Positions 7,489 through 17,505 of a stretch of DNA of 64,000 nt are shown piece by piece. This DNA is from Planctomycetia bacterium (GTDB lineage: Bacteria; Planctomycetota; Planctomycetia; Pirellulales; UBA1268): positions 1 to 64,000 of the forward strand of contig BJHK01000004.1 of the NCBI GenBank assembly GCA_014192425.1. The letters are read 5' to 3'. The position numbers and the translations under genes are program-made. Under the pieces are notes generated by a model. The model saw only the letters and a program-made list of their open reading frames with translations. It did no database searches and had not been told where the DNA came from. Every line of letters starts with the position of its first letter. Position 1 is the first letter of the stretch.

Positions 7489-9063
7489 TCAGCCGGCCGG
7501 GATCGCCTCGTAGGTCCGCCCCGAGCCGCCCCGCGCCGTCTGGCCGAGGGCGATCTGGTAGAGCCGTTCTCCGGCCGGCGTCGGATAGTGGCCCGTCAGG
7601 CAGGCCTGGCAGAGCTCGTCGGCGGCGAAACCGATCGACCGGGCGACCGCCTCGACGGGCAGGTAGCGGAGCGAATCGGCGCCGAGGCGGGCGGCCATCG
7701 CCCCCTGCGCCTCCTCGGTAAGCGGGCCGCCGCCGAGGAATTCCGGGGCAAACAGTTCGTCGATCGTCGACATGTCGATGCCGTAGAAGCAGGGGGCGAC
7801 GATCGGCGGACAGGCCACGCGGACGTGGATTTCTCGGGCCAGGCCGAGCGACCGCATCCGGCCGAGCAGGACCTTCATCGTCGTGCTGCGCACGATCGAG
7901 TCCTCGACGAGGATCACCCGCTTCCCTTCCAGCACCTCGCGGAGCGGCGTGTACTTCGTCTCCGCCTTCTGCCGCCGGCTGGCGGCGCCGTCGATGAACG
8001 TCCGGCCGGTGTAGCGGTTGCGGATCAGGCCCTCGACCGACGGAATGCGCAGCTGGTAGGCCATCGAGTCGGCGGCGGCCTTGCTCGTGTCGGGCACCGG
8101 GACCACGACCGTGTCGTCGTCGATCGGCATCGTCTCCAGACGGGCCAGTTCCTCACCCAGCCGCTTGCGGGTCAGGTACACGCTGCGGTCATCCATCGTG
8201 CTGGCGACGTTCGCGAAGTACACCCACTCGAAGAAGCAGTGGGCACGGCGCGGGCTGGCCGCGAACCGTTCCACGCGCGCGTTCTCGCCGTCCACGAGCA
8301 GGGCCGTGCCCGGCTCCAGGGAGCGGATCGACTCTGCGGGAAAGCCGAGGTTGAGCAGGGCGACGCTCTCGCTGGCGGCCGCCACGAGCGGCCCGAGCTG
8401 GGCATGCACCAGCGGTCGGATGCCGAGCGGATCGCGGGCCACGATCAGCCGTCCGCAGGCGTCGAGGAGGGCGATGTTCCAGGCGCCGTCGAAGCGGGAC
8501 GAGATCGCCGCCAGCATCTGCACGGGGTCGGGATCCGCGTCGCCGGCGAGCTCGTGGCCGATAGCGTGCATGATCACCTCGGTGTCGTTGTCGCGGGCGA
8601 GGTGGTTGTCGTCGGCGGCGAGGATCTCGCCGCGGAGCGCGGGGTAGTTCGCCAGCTGGCCATTGAACCCGAAGGCGAACCACTTCCGCTTCTGGATGTG
8701 GGGCCGCTCCAGCGGCTGGGCGTAGCCGCGGTCGTCGGCCCCGCAGGTGGCGTAGCGGACGTGGCCGATCGCGGCCCGGCCCGCATGCTGCTCCATGAGG
8801 CTTTCGTACTTGCCCCGATGGCTCATGCGAAACACCTCGCTGACGCTGCCCACATCCTTGTAGGTGGCGAGCAGTTGGGCCCGGGCGGGGTTCCAGACCG
8901 TCATGCCGGCCGAGAGCTGGCCGCGGTTCTGGATGTCGAGGAGCATCCGCGGCACCAGCCGCGACACCTCCTCCTGCCCCTGGAGCGGACAGAGCGGCGA
9001 CTGCTCCGCGGTCCGCAGGTGGTAGATGGCAACCAGGCCGCACTCGTGCTGGAGGTCGCTCAT
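7489..9063 (-). CDS. purF: Amidophosphoribosyltransferase (PurF), iron-sulfur type
   Basis: This is the first committed enzyme of purine synthesis, making phosphoribosylamine from PRPP and glutamine. The start at 9063 puts the glutaminase nucleophile at Cys8 after a short propeptide (MSDLQHE). The N-terminal Ntn domain and C-terminal PRPP-binding motif [13 protein letters not shown] are both clear. The four cysteines that bind the [4Fe-4S] cluster in Bacillus-type enzymes appear present: RAHCFFEW, the Cys of PCFYGID, and CQAC near the end. Length (524 aa) is slightly above the usual 470-510. An in-frame start 18 codons upstream would bury the catalytic Cys, so I reject it. It stands alone, convergent with trmB. 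Confidence 0.93.
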   Translation of the reverse strand: MSDLQHECGLVAIYHLRTAEQSPLCPLQGQEEVSRLVPRMLLDIQNRGQLSAGMTVWNPARAQLLATYKDVGSVSEVFRMSHRGKYESLMEQHAGRAAIGHVRYATCGADDRGYAQPLERPHIQKRKWFAFGFNGQLANYPALRGEILAADDNHLARDNDTEVIMHAIGHELAGDADPDPVQMLAAISSRFDGAWNIALLDACGRLIVARDPLGIRPLVHAQLGPLVAAASESVALLNLGFPAESIRSLEPGTALLVDGENARVERFAASPRRAHCFFEWVYFANVASTMDDRSVYLTRKRLGEELARLETMPIDDDTVVVPVPDTSKAAADSMAYQLRIPSVEGLIRNRYTGRTFIDGAASRRQKAETKYTPLREVLEGKRVILVEDSIVRSTTMKVLLGRMRSLGLAREIHVRVACPPIVAPCFYGIDMSTIDELFAPEFLGGGPLTEEAQGAMAARLGADSLRYLPVEAVARSIGFAADELCQACLTGHYPTPAGERLYQIALGQTARGGSGRTYEAIPAG

Positions 9064-9302
9064 CTGCGGGCTTCCGGGCGGGTCGGCGGCGGGACCAGGG
9101 GCCGCGCCGGCGGCCACGTGGCCGAGTGCGACCCCGCATCAGCGAATATACGGGCCGCCTCGTCCGCCGCTCAACATGCGCCGGCCGGACGGCGGATTTC
9201 CGCACCTGTTCCGGTGGTCACGCCGACTGCGGAGCGGGTAGGATTCCGTCTCGTGATCCCGAAATCCCCGGGACGGGCGCCTCCGCGGCCATGGTTTCCC
9301 CG

Positions 9303-10460
9303 ATGACCGACTCCCTGCGTCACGAGTTCGTCGCCGCGGCGCGGATGATCGTCGTGAAGGTCGGCACCCGCGTGCTCACCGGACCCGACGGCCTGCTCGA
9401 CGCCGCTCGAATCGAGTCCCTCGGCCGCCAGTTCGACGCCGTCCTCGCGGGCGGCCGGCAGGTCGTGCTCGTCAGTTCGGGGGCCGTGGGGGCCGGCATG
9501 GGGCGGATGGGGCTCGCCCGCCGCCCGGAGGAATTGGCCGGGCTGCAGGCGGTTGCGGCGATCGGCCAGAGCTGCCTGATCGAGGCCTACGAACGGGCGC
9601 TGCGCGGCCGCGGCCGCCACGTCGGGCAGGTGCTCCTCGTGGCCGATGATTTCCAGGACCGGACCCGCTATCTCAACATCCGCAACACGCTCCGCGCCCT
9701 GCTCGACTACGGTGCCATCCCGGTCATCAACGAGAACGACACGGTGAGCGTCGAGGAGCTACGGACGTCGTTCGGCGACAACGACCGGCTCGCGGCCCTC
9801 GTGGCCACGCTCCTCGGGGCACCGCTCTTGGTCCTTCTTTCCGACGTCGAGGGACTGTTCGACCGGCATCCTGCCGAGCCAGGCGCGCGGATCCTCGGCC
9901 ATGTCTCCAGGATCGACGCCGCCGTGGAGGGGCTGGCCCGCGACCGGCTCGGCGGTCTTTCCAAGGGGGGAATGGCGAGCAAGATCGCCGCCGCCCGGAT
10001 CGTCACCGAGTCGGGTAGCGGTTGCATCATCGCCTCGGGCCGCGACGACCGAGTGCTGGAGAGAATCTGCGCCGGCGAGCCGGTGGGGACCCTGTTCACC
10101 GGGCGGACGGAGACGATGCCCGCCTGGAAGCGGTGGCTCGGCTGGTCTACCGACGTCCGCGGCGCGGTCGTGGTCGATGCCGGGGCCCGCGACGCCGTCG
10201 TCGCCGGGGGACGAAGCCTGCTGGCCGCCGGCATCACGGCGGTCCGGGGTGATTTCGCCGCCGGCGACGCCGTCGCCCTGGAGACGGCGGGGGACCGGCC
10301 GTTCGCCCGCGGCTTGGTCAATTATCCCGCCACCGACCTGCGCAGGATCGTCGGGCTGAAGACCGACGCGATCGCCGCCGTGCTCGGCTACTGCCCGTAC
10401 CAGGAGGTGATTCACCGCGACAACCTGGCGGTCACCTGCCGCGAGACGGCCTCATGCTGA
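9303..10460 (+). CDS. proB: Glutamate 5-kinase (ProB)
   Basis: ProB phosphorylates glutamate in the first step of proline synthesis. The 385-residue product has the amino-acid-kinase domain (IVVKVGTRVLTGPDG at the start, LVSSGAVGAGMGRMGL, INENDTVSVEELRTSFGDND and GGMASKIAAARI) followed by a C-terminal PUA domain (from about residue 285) that ends in IVGLKTDAIAAVLGY. An in-frame ATG at 9291 is an alternative start; neither has an obvious ribosome-binding site. proA is not adjacent. The next gene on the same strand starts 70 nt downstream. Confidence 0.93.
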   Translation: MTDSLRHEFVAAARMIVVKVGTRVLTGPDGLLDAARIESLGRQFDAVLAGGRQVVLVSSGAVGAGMGRMGLARRPEELAGLQAVAAIGQSCLIEAYERALRGRGRHVGQVLLVADDFQDRTRYLNIRNTLRALLDYGAIPVINENDTVSVEELRTSFGDNDRLAALVATLLGAPLLVLLSDVEGLFDRHPAEPGARILGHVSRIDAAVEGLARDRLGGLSKGGMASKIAAARIVTESGSGCIIASGRDDRVLERICAGEPVGTLFTGRTETMPAWKRWLGWSTDVRGAVVVDAGARDAVVAGGRSLLAAGITAVRGDFAAGDAVALETAGDRPFARGLVNYPATDLRRIVGLKTDAIAAVLGYCPYQEVIHRDNLAVTCRETASC

Positions 10461-10530
10461 CCGCCACGGAACTTTCCCGGCCATGCCTCCGGCGCGGCCA
10501 CGCCTCCGGAACGGAGTCGCCGCACCAGCG

Positions 10531-11817
10531 ATGATCATCGAACTGCTGATCGTCCTCGCCTTGATCCTCGCCAACGGATTCTTTTCGGGGGCGGAGATGG
10601 CGATCGTCGCCAGCCGCCGCGGCAGGCTCCGGCAACTGGCCGCCGACGGCGACGCGGCCGCGCGGACCGCGCTCGAGCTCGCGAGCAGCCCCGACCGCTT
10701 CCTGCCCACGGTCCAGATCGGCATCACGCTCGTGGGCACCCTGGCGGCGGCCTACGGCGGCGACCGGCTGGTGAGCGACCTGGCCCGCTGGATCAAGGAA
10801 CATGCCCCGGCTTGGCTGGCGGACTGGGCCCAGCCGATCGCGCTGGTCGTGTTCGTGGCCCTGCTGTCGTTCGTCACGCTGCTCCTCGGTGAACTGGTGC
10901 CGAAGCGGCTCGCCCTGCGCCGTGCCGAGTCGTTCGCCCGGCTGGTGGCCCCGGCGATGCACTGGTTCTCGCGGGTCACGCGGCCGCTGGTGTGGGTGAT
11001 GAGCCGCGCGACGTCAGCCGTGCTCTTCCTGCTCGGCGTCCGGGCCGAGCACGAGCCGAGCGTCTCGGTGGACGACATCGAGCACCTCCTGGAGGCGGGC
11101 AGGGCCGAGGGGGTGCTGGAGGCCGTGGAGCAGGCGGTGGCTGCCGAGGCGCTGCGGCTCGGCGAGCGGACCGTCCGCGACATCATGCGGCCGCGGATCG
11201 ACCTCGACGCCCTCGACATCGAGACGCCGGGGGGCGAGATCCTCGGCGCCATCGCCATGGCCGGCTATTCCCGGCTCCCGGTCTACGAGGGCTCGCTCGA
11301 CCACATCCTCGGCTACGTGTTGCTCAAGGACGTGCTCCGGCACACCTGGATGGGCTGGCCGCTGGAGCTGCGCAAGATGCTTCACCGCGCCCTGTTCGTG
11401 CCCGAGACGATGCCGCTCGACCGGCTCCTCGGGCTGTTCCAGCGCGAAAAGAACCAGCTCGCCATCGTCCTCGACGAGTACGGCGGGACGGAGGGGCTGG
11501 TGACGCTGGAGGACGTGCTCGAGGAACTCGTCGGCGAGATCCACGACGAGCACCGCACGGAGACCGCGGACTTCGTGCAGCGGGCGGACGGCTCGTGGCT
11601 GGTGGACGGTGGGGCCAGCATCGAGGAGCTGGTGCGCCGGCTGGAGGTGCGTCCCGACGGCCTGCCCCGCGATTACTCCACGGTGTCGGGCCTCGTGCTC
11701 GCGGAACTGGAGCGGATTCCGGCGACCGGGGACCAGGTCGAGTGGCGCGGCGTGGTGCTGGAGGTCGTCGACATGGACGGGCGGCGGATCGACAAGCTCC
11801 TCGTCCGCCGCGCCTGA
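10531..11817 (+). CDS. CNNM/CorC-HlyC type membrane transporter with CBS pair
   Basis: The 428-residue protein belongs to the HlyC/CorC (TlyC) group, linked to Mg/Co efflux and membrane homeostasis. It has an N-terminal DUF21/CNNM membrane domain (helices at about 1-22, 60-80, 95-125 and 140-160, with the motif NGFFSGAEMAIVASRR), two CBS motifs (TVRDIMRPRIDLDALDI and VPETMPLDRLLGLFQ), and the CorC-HlyC domain at the C-terminus. DEYGGTEGLVTLEDVLEELV is diagnostic of the family. The start at ATG 10531 begins directly with the first helix. Confidence 0.9.
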   Translation: MIIELLIVLALILANGFFSGAEMAIVASRRGRLRQLAADGDAAARTALELASSPDRFLPTVQIGITLVGTLAAAYGGDRLVSDLARWIKEHAPAWLADWAQPIALVVFVALLSFVTLLLGELVPKRLALRRAESFARLVAPAMHWFSRVTRPLVWVMSRATSAVLFLLGVRAEHEPSVSVDDIEHLLEAGRAEGVLEAVEQAVAAEALRLGERTVRDIMRPRIDLDALDIETPGGEILGAIAMAGYSRLPVYEGSLDHILGYVLLKDVLRHTWMGWPLELRKMLHRALFVPETMPLDRLLGLFQREKNQLAIVLDEYGGTEGLVTLEDVLEELVGEIHDEHRTETADFVQRADGSWLVDGGASIEELVRRLEVRPDGLPRDYSTVSGLVLAELERIPATGDQVEWRGVVLEVVDMDGRRIDKLLVRRA

Positions 11818-11822
11818 GACAT

Positions 11823-13373
11823 CTAGCCGCGGCTCGCCTTGGCGAGGTCGAGGACGTCCTGGAGCACGAACGGCATGGGCAGCGGCTCGCCGAAATGCCG
11901 GTCGAGCAGGCTCCGGTAGCGGTCGATCTCGTCGGCCATCTCCTCGGCGGTCCGCTCGTCCCGGCGCAGGACGGGAGACGCGTCGAGCACCTCGCGCCAG
12001 GCGGCGAACGCCTCCTCGTAGGCCGTGCGGGCCGCCTGGAGGTCGGCTTTCCGATCCGCCTCGTGGGCCTGCCAGAGCCGTTCCCGGGCCCGCAGGGCCG
12101 GCGCCGTGGCCTCGGCGATCGCGCACGCCCGCCAGAAATCGAAGCTCACGATCTCCCGGTAGCGTTCGATGATCTCGGCCGTCTTCAGCGCCTCGTCGTG
12201 GAGCCGGGCCAGTTCGCGGGCCCGGTCACGAACGGAATCCGGCGCCTCGCGGGCCACCAGCGGCCAGGTCGGTGTCGAGGCCAGGTAGGCCTCCGCCGCC
12301 ACCTGCTGCTGGGCCGGCGTGCGCGATGCCGGCGGGGTCTCGACGGCCAGCCGCTGCTCCGCGGGCAGCGTCTCGTGAAGGCGGCGTTCCAGGGCGGCGA
12401 ATCGTCCCGGGAGCAGGGCCTCGAGCTCCTTCGCCAGCCGCGCGGCCTTGGCCTCCTGCTCCTCCTTGAGCGCCAGCCGGATCGGCACGCGCCAGCTCGT
12501 GGGGATCTCGCGGCTGGCGTACGCGGCGAGGTCCTTCTGTGCCCGGGCCCAGGCGTCGCCCGCGGCGCTGCCGAACGTCCCTTCGGACTCCAGTGCCCGG
12601 GCGTAGTTGATCGACCACTTCATGACGTGGCTGTGGAAGACGAGCGGATTCGGCACCGGATACCCGGCATCGACGATCGCCTGCGCGGCGCGGTACTTCT
12701 CCCTGCCGACCAGCCAATTGTCCCGCTCTGGCCTGGTCCGCTCAGGGTCGTCGCGGAGATGGAAATCGTCATCGTCGCGGAACAGGCGACGAAACTGCCG
12801 CTTCTCGTCCGCCGTGCCGATCTTGTGGCCGATGAACCAGCCCATCTGCCCGGGGAGCCGCGGCTCGGTCCGGTTCATGCGCATGCCCTGACGGAGGAAC
12901 TCGATGCCCTTGATGACCCAGGCATACCGGTGGCGGTAGTCGTCGAACTCCATCGAGATGTTGTAGGACAGGTTGTGGGCCTGGAAGTCCCAGACGCTGA
13001 AAAAGTGCGGCTGGAGCTTGGTCATCTGCTCGAGCGCGGCGGACAGGCTCGTCCAGTCCTTGACCATCTTGTAATGGTTGATCCGGTCCCAGAGGAGCGC
13101 GACGGCGACGTTCTTCAGCCCCAGCGTGGCCAGGCGCAGCGTCTCACCGGTGGCGTCGACGTCCCCCAGCCCCGCCTGCGCCAGCCCGCTGGCCGACCGC
13201 ATCCGCGCCAGCGTGCCCCCGGCGGTCTTCTGGTCCGCCGGCTGGCTCAACGCCGACAACGGCACGAGGAGGGCCGCGATCACCACCAGTGCCACCACGG
13301 TCTCCGTCCGCATGCCGAGCAGCGGCCCAGCGGAGCCGCTCGGCTGTCCCACCACGAAGTCTCGGTCGTTCAT
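11823..13373 (-). CDS. Conserved-looking membrane-anchored protein in an ABC transporter operon
   Basis: The 516-residue product has one N-terminal membrane helix (about 22-40) and a long soluble, helix-rich region with many Trp/Tyr and charged residues, for example VALLWDRINHYKMVKDW and WDFQAHNLSYNIS. The middle resembles tetratricopeptide-like helical pairs, but I cannot assign a named domain. From memory, planctomycetes carry a similar protein behind an ABC-2 permease. The ATG at 13373 overlaps the permease stop (ATGA), so it is the third gene of the operon ATPase-permease-this protein. A role in the same export process is inference from the operon. Confidence 0.75.
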   Translation of the reverse strand: MNDRDFVVGQPSGSAGPLLGMRTETVVALVVIAALLVPLSALSQPADQKTAGGTLARMRSASGLAQAGLGDVDATGETLRLATLGLKNVAVALLWDRINHYKMVKDWTSLSAALEQMTKLQPHFFSVWDFQAHNLSYNISMEFDDYRHRYAWVIKGIEFLRQGMRMNRTEPRLPGQMGWFIGHKIGTADEKRQFRRLFRDDDDFHLRDDPERTRPERDNWLVGREKYRAAQAIVDAGYPVPNPLVFHSHVMKWSINYARALESEGTFGSAAGDAWARAQKDLAAYASREIPTSWRVPIRLALKEEQEAKAARLAKELEALLPGRFAALERRLHETLPAEQRLAVETPPASRTPAQQQVAAEAYLASTPTWPLVAREAPDSVRDRARELARLHDEALKTAEIIERYREIVSFDFWRACAIAEATAPALRARERLWQAHEADRKADLQAARTAYEEAFAAWREVLDASPVLRRDERTAEEMADEIDRYRSLLDRHFGEPLPMPFVLQDVLDLAKASRG

Positions 13374-15190
13374 GTCGATCCCACCTCCCGACTGCGAAGA
13401 AAGAACGCCCCGGCGACGACCAGCACGGCGAGATACCCGAGCGTCTCCGCGGCGTCCATGGCGACGCGGTCGAGGGGAATGTCGAAGCCGCCGGCCACGA
13501 AGTCGGACGTGCCCAGGGCCGAGAGCGACGGAAACAGGCCCGCCGCCAGGCGGAGCGGCGCGAGCAGGGCCGTGTCGATCCACTTCATCCAGCGGACCGC
13601 CGCCGTATCGGCCAGTTCCGCCATGATGCTCGCCTGGGTCACGATCCGGTAGAACGATTCGATCGGCCCGCCCCCCGGCGCCTGCAGCGTGTCGCCCGTG
13701 ACCTGGCTGGTGAAGAGTTTGAAGATGAAGTCGCGGAACTGGCCGACGAGCAGGATCGACAGCGTGCCAAACAGGGCGACCGGCCCGGCGACGACGGTGC
13801 TGAACACGACGCCGAGGGCCGTCAGCAGGAGCATCTGGAACCAGATGCCGAGGCAGCTCTTGGCGTAGTTGAGGACGAACGACCCGTCGCCGGCACGCAG
13901 GTAGCAATCGGCCTGCGCGACTCCGAAATACTGCCCCGGCTCGAGGCACTGGATGACGATCTCCACGCGGCCGTCCGCGACCAGTTCCTCGAACAGATCG
14001 ACCTCGCGGCGCCCCCCGTCGGCCGCCGCGACCGCGAGCCGGCGTGGAATCGGATGCCGGTCGGGCGTCGCCTCCTTGGCGATGAACACGATCGGATCGC
14101 TCTGCAGCCGGGTGACGGGATTGCGGACGCGGATGCTACCGCTGATCCCCCTGTCGATCTGCCCCTTGTGGGTGCGGAACACGTGGACCTCGAGTTCCAG
14201 GGGCAGGCCGTCGGGAAACTCCTGCTCCCGGACCGCTGCGAACGACCAGATCGCGGCCGCCAGCGTGCCTCCCTCGATGTAGGACCGGTAGGCCCATTCG
14301 TCCCCGACGCTGATTCCCTTCGCCATCGGCACGCCGTTGCGACCGAGAAAAGAGAGCCGGCCCCGCAGCGGTCGTCGGGCCTCGAGGATTCCCTCGGGCG
14401 CCTCCACGACGTGCCTGCCGCCCCCCGCAGCGCGGACGCGGTGGGTATGCCCCTGCTCCAGTTCCGCGACCCCCGTACCCGCGGCATCGAGCCGGACGCG
14501 GTGCCTGTGGCCGTGGTCGAGGCTCGTCTGCCCCGCGGACCCGATCGGGTCGCCCGCGTCGTTGCGGATCTCGACGAGACTGCCGGCCTCGACGGTGTGG
14601 GAGTGGGCGACGCCACGCGCGACGAACACCCAGCCGGCGAGTCCCATGATCGCGAGCAGGCCGGTGCCCACCAGCGCGAACCCGAGAATCCGGCCGAGCA
14701 CGATTTCGCCGCTGCGTGCCGGCTTGGTGGTCACGGTCTGGATCGCCTTGGCCTTGAAGTCCGCCGGCAGGCTGAAGACGGCCAGCAGCAGCGTCACCGC
14801 GCAGACGAGAAAGTTGGTGGACCCGAGGATGAATTCGACCCGCAGCCGTCCCGGGTTGACGCTCGCCGGATCGAGGAACCAGCCGGCGAAGACGACGATC
14901 AGGGCGAACAGGCCGAGGACCACGAGGACGTGCCGGCGCAGCGACTCCTGCACCGCCAGCCGGGCCAGGGCCCAGGTCCGCCGCCACGAGGTCGCGGCCA
15001 GGTCACGGCCGACGCCCACGAGGCCGCGGTACACCCGGTCGCCGGCGCTGACCGGGCCGACGACGAGCGTATGCAGCAGCCAGCAGCCGGCCGCGACCAT
15101 GACGGCGAGGATGGCCACGCTCACCAGGTAGCCGCCGACCGCCGGGCCGAGCCATGTCAGGAACGGGGGAATGTCCTCTTCGAGCACCAT
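13370..15190 (-). CDS. ABC-2 type permease with large extracytoplasmic insertion
   Basis: The 606-residue membrane protein follows its ATPase by 8 nt. Helices lie at about 15-45, 85-105, 120-145 and 170-190, and again at about 420-470 and 560-585. The segment VTTKPARSGEIVLGRILGFAL is typical of ABC-2 permeases, where this loop contacts the ATPase. Between the helix groups lies a soluble domain of about 220 residues rich in His and charged residues (for example DHGHRHRVRLD and EQGHTHRVRA), which could bind metal. The substrate is unknown. The stop overlaps the start of the next gene. Confidence 0.85.
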   Translation of the reverse strand: MVLEEDIPPFLTWLGPAVGGYLVSVAILAVMVAAGCWLLHTLVVGPVSAGDRVYRGLVGVGRDLAATSWRRTWALARLAVQESLRRHVLVVLGLFALIVVFAGWFLDPASVNPGRLRVEFILGSTNFLVCAVTLLLAVFSLPADFKAKAIQTVTTKPARSGEIVLGRILGFALVGTGLLAIMGLAGWVFVARGVAHSHTVEAGSLVEIRNDAGDPIGSAGQTSLDHGHRHRVRLDAAGTGVAELEQGHTHRVRAAGGGRHVVEAPEGILEARRPLRGRLSFLGRNGVPMAKGISVGDEWAYRSYIEGGTLAAAIWSFAAVREQEFPDGLPLELEVHVFRTHKGQIDRGISGSIRVRNPVTRLQSDPIVFIAKEATPDRHPIPRRLAVAAADGGRREVDLFEELVADGRVEIVIQCLEPGQYFGVAQADCYLRAGDGSFVLNYAKSCLGIWFQMLLLTALGVVFSTVVAGPVALFGTLSILLVGQFRDFIFKLFTSQVTGDTLQAPGGGPIESFYRIVTQASIMAELADTAAVRWMKWIDTALLAPLRLAAGLFPSLSALGTSDFVAGGFDIPLDRVAMDAAETLGYLAVLVVAGAFFLRSREVGST

Positions 15191-15198
15191 GCCGCCAC

Positions 15199-16164
15199 CT
15201 ACAGGCGCCCGTCCCGATCCGCGGGGGCATCCCGCCGGGCGCGGCGACCGGGCCGCGCCTCCGTGTCGCGAACCACCTCCAGGAACAGGTCCTCGAGCGT
15301 GGTTGTCGGGTTGCCGATCTCGATGCCCGAGACGCCGTGTCGTTCGAGCACCGACCGGACCTCCGCCACCGCGGCGGCCGGCAGATTGCGGGCCCGGATC
15401 TGCGTCACGTCGGTGACCCGGAGCAGGTCCTCGACGCGGCCGAGTTCCTTGAGCTCTCCCTGGTGCAGGACGGCGATCCGGTCGCAGACGTCCTCGACGT
15501 CGGCGAGCAGGTGGGAGGACATGATCACCGTCTTGCCCCGGGCCTTGAGGTCGAGGATCAGATCCTTCATCTCGCGGGTGCCGATCGGGTCGAGGCCGCT
15601 GGTCGGCTCGTCGAGGACGACGAGCTCGGGGTCGTTGATCAACGCCTGGGCGACGCCGATCCGCCGCGTCATCCCCTTGGAGTATTCCTTGAGCTGGCGG
15701 TTCTTGTCCCGACCGAGCCCGACCATCTCGATGAGTACGTCGGCCCGGCGCTTCCGTTCGGCCGGCGGCATGTCGAACAGCCGTCCGTAGAAGTCGAGCG
15801 TCTCCTCGGCGTCGAGGAACTTGTAGAGGTAGGACTCCTCGGGCAGATACCCGATGCGTTCGTTCTTGCCGACGTCACCGGCATCGCGACCGAAGACGAA
15901 GGCCGCCCCCGACGTGGGAAAGAGCAGGCCGAGGATGAGTTTGATCGTCGTGGTCTTGCCCGATCCGTTGGGCCCGAGCAGGCCGAAGATCTCGCCACGG
16001 CGGATCGTCAGGTCGAGCGGCTTGAGGGCCACCTTCTTGCTGCGGCCCCAGAAGTCGCGGTAGGTCTTGGAAAGGTTCCTGGTCTCGACGACCAGCTCGC
16101 CGCCAGACGCGGCCCCCGCCCGGGGAGCGGGATCCCCTTCTTTCCCGGAATCGCTCATCGGCAT
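15199..16164 (-). CDS. ABC transporter ATP-binding protein
   Basis: The 321-residue ATPase has Walker [10 protein letters not shown] (residues 64-72), Walker [13 protein letters not shown] and the switch His in [10 protein letters not shown]. The signature motif is degenerate, reading [10 protein letters not shown] instead of LSGGQ, a form common in ABC-2 drug/polysaccharide-type exporters. A C-terminal extension of about 70 residues resembles the DUF4162-like regulatory tail. It heads the three-gene operon ATPase-permease-anchored protein. The first ATG (16164) and a second one two codons later are both possible. Confidence 0.92.
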   Translation of the reverse strand: MPMSDSGKEGDPAPRAGAASGGELVVETRNLSKTYRDFWGRSKKVALKPLDLTIRRGEIFGLLGPNGSGKTTTIKLILGLLFPTSGAAFVFGRDAGDVGKNERIGYLPEESYLYKFLDAEETLDFYGRLFDMPPAERKRRADVLIEMVGLGRDKNRQLKEYSKGMTRRIGVAQALINDPELVVLDEPTSGLDPIGTREMKDLILDLKARGKTVIMSSHLLADVEDVCDRIAVLHQGELKELGRVEDLLRVTDVTQIRARNLPAAAVAEVRSVLERHGVSGIEIGNPTTTLEDLFLEVVRDTEARPGRRARRDAPADRDGRL

Positions 16165-16280
16165 CGCCTCCGCACGCTGCAGACGCTCCGTCGGGAACGC
16201 CTTCTTCGGTTGTACCTCATCGACGCTCCAGCGCCGTGCAGATCCCGTGAACGGCCTGCAATCTTCGGCAACCGCGCCGG

Positions 16281-16309
16281 TTGACAGGGCGACACCAGAA
16301 GCCTACACT
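16281..16309 (+). promoter_or_regulatory. Near-consensus sigma-70 promoter
   Basis: TTGACA (16281-16286) and TACACT (16304-16309) are separated by exactly 17 bp, the best match to the housekeeping promoter consensus in the window. Transcription would begin near 16316, about 55 nt before the DUF1559 start codon, inside or next to the Fur-like operator described below. Confidence 0.7.
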
Positions 16310-16318
16310 GCTGCTGTT

Positions 16319-16331
16319 GAGAATGATTCTC
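16319..16331 (+). promoter_or_regulatory. Fur-like operator (6-1-6 inverted repeat)
   Basis: The sequence GAGAAT-G-ATTCTC is a perfect 6-1-6 palindrome. With the next six bases (GTTATT, 16332-16337) it matches about 14 of 19 positions of the classical Fur box. It begins about 10 bp after the -10 element, so a bound repressor would cover the transcription start. This suggests iron- or metal-responsive control of the DUF1559 gene. Confidence 0.55.
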
Positions 16332-16371
16332 GTTATTCGAAACGCATTTTTCAAGCCCCTGAGTTGCAAAA

Positions 16372-17469
16372 ATGGCTGCAGCACTGGTCAAGATGCCCGC
16401 CCTGTCGATCGGCCAATTTCGTCGGCGGTTTCCGCACCGCCCGTCCGCTCGCCAGGCGGGTTTCACCCTCGTCGAACTGCTCGTCGTGATCGCGATCATC
16501 GCCGTGCTGATCGGCCTGACGATTCCGGCGGTGCAGAGCGCCCGCGAGTCGGTCCGACGGGCGTCCTGCCAGAACAATCTCAGGCAGCTCGGGCTGGCGG
16601 TCGCCAACTACGAGCATTCGAAACGCTGCTTTCCGGCCTCGGCGCTGGCCGTTGCCAGCGGCACAGAGTCCCCGTGGTCCGGCCAGGCCCAGCTCCTTCC
16701 CTTCCTCGAAGGCGACGTGGTCTTCCGGCGGATCGATTTCTCGAAGCCCTACGGCAATGATGCCAACAAGGCGCTGTTCCCCCCGAACGGCGTCGCGGCG
16801 ACACGGGTGGACGTGCTGGTCTGCCCGAGCGAGAAACGCGCCGAGCCGGTTCTCGACGGGTCCGGAGCAGCCAAGCATTTTCCGCTCAACTACGGCCTCA
16901 ACACCGGGGCGTATCTCGTCTTCGACCCCGCGACCGGGGCCGACGGTGGCGGCGCCTTCGCACCGTTCAGGCAGGTGCGGCCCAGCCAGTTCACGGACGG
17001 ACTGAGCAACACGCTGGCGTTCGCCGAGGTCAAGGCCTTCACGCCCCGCTGGCAGGACGTTTCCTCCATGCCCGTGACGCCGCCGACGGACGGCGCTGCC
17101 GCCGCGGCACTCGCGACCGGCGGCAGTTTCTCCACCGAGGCCGGCCACACCGAGTGGGTCTGTGGCCGCACTGTGCACATCGGCTTCACGACCGCCCTGC
17201 CACCGAATACGCGGGTTGCCTACCGGCACTCGGACGGCAAGGAGTATGACGTCGACCTGACGTCTCCCCGGGAGACGGGCCCCACGAAGGCCTCGAACAT
17301 GCAGCCCGATGCGACCCGCGCCGTGGTCACCTCCCGCAGCCATCACAGCGGCGGTGTGAACGTCAGCTTCATGGACGGCTCGGTCCGCTTCATGCAGTCG
17401 GACATCGACGGCTTCACATGGCGGGCCCTCGGGACGAGGGCCGGCGGCGACGTCCCCACGGGGCTGTGA
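16372..17469 (+). CDS. DUF1559 protein with type IV pilin-like N-terminal methylation motif
   Basis: The 365-residue product has a basic leader (about 1-28), then [20 protein letters not shown], the prepilin cleavage motif (G/FTLVE) with its hydrophobic helix. The DUF1559 domain follows, including the N-terminal [16 protein letters not shown] and the C-terminal [17 protein letters not shown] signature. DUF1559 proteins are hugely expanded in planctomycetes and are thought to form secreted pseudopilin-like surface structures; individual roles are unknown. This copy is monocistronic and has its own strong promoter and a Fur-like operator. Confidence 0.93.
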   Translation: MAAALVKMPALSIGQFRRRFPHRPSARQAGFTLVELLVVIAIIAVLIGLTIPAVQSARESVRRASCQNNLRQLGLAVANYEHSKRCFPASALAVASGTESPWSGQAQLLPFLEGDVVFRRIDFSKPYGNDANKALFPPNGVAATRVDVLVCPSEKRAEPVLDGSGAAKHFPLNYGLNTGAYLVFDPATGADGGGAFAPFRQVRPSQFTDGLSNTLAFAEVKAFTPRWQDVSSMPVTPPTDGAAAAALATGGSFSTEAGHTEWVCGRTVHIGFTTALPPNTRVAYRHSDGKEYDVDLTSPRETGPTKASNMQPDATRAVVTSRSHHSGGVNVSFMDGSVRFMQSDIDGFTWRALGTRAGGDVPTGL

Positions 17470-17505
17470 TCCACAGCCAAACCCATCTCCGGCCGGCCAG
17501 CGGCC

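Noticed and set aside
10992-15790. Two very long plus-strand frames opposite the ABC operon
   Set aside because: Composition is antisense-like and no domain can be seen, while the minus-strand genes carry Walker motifs and overlap neatly.
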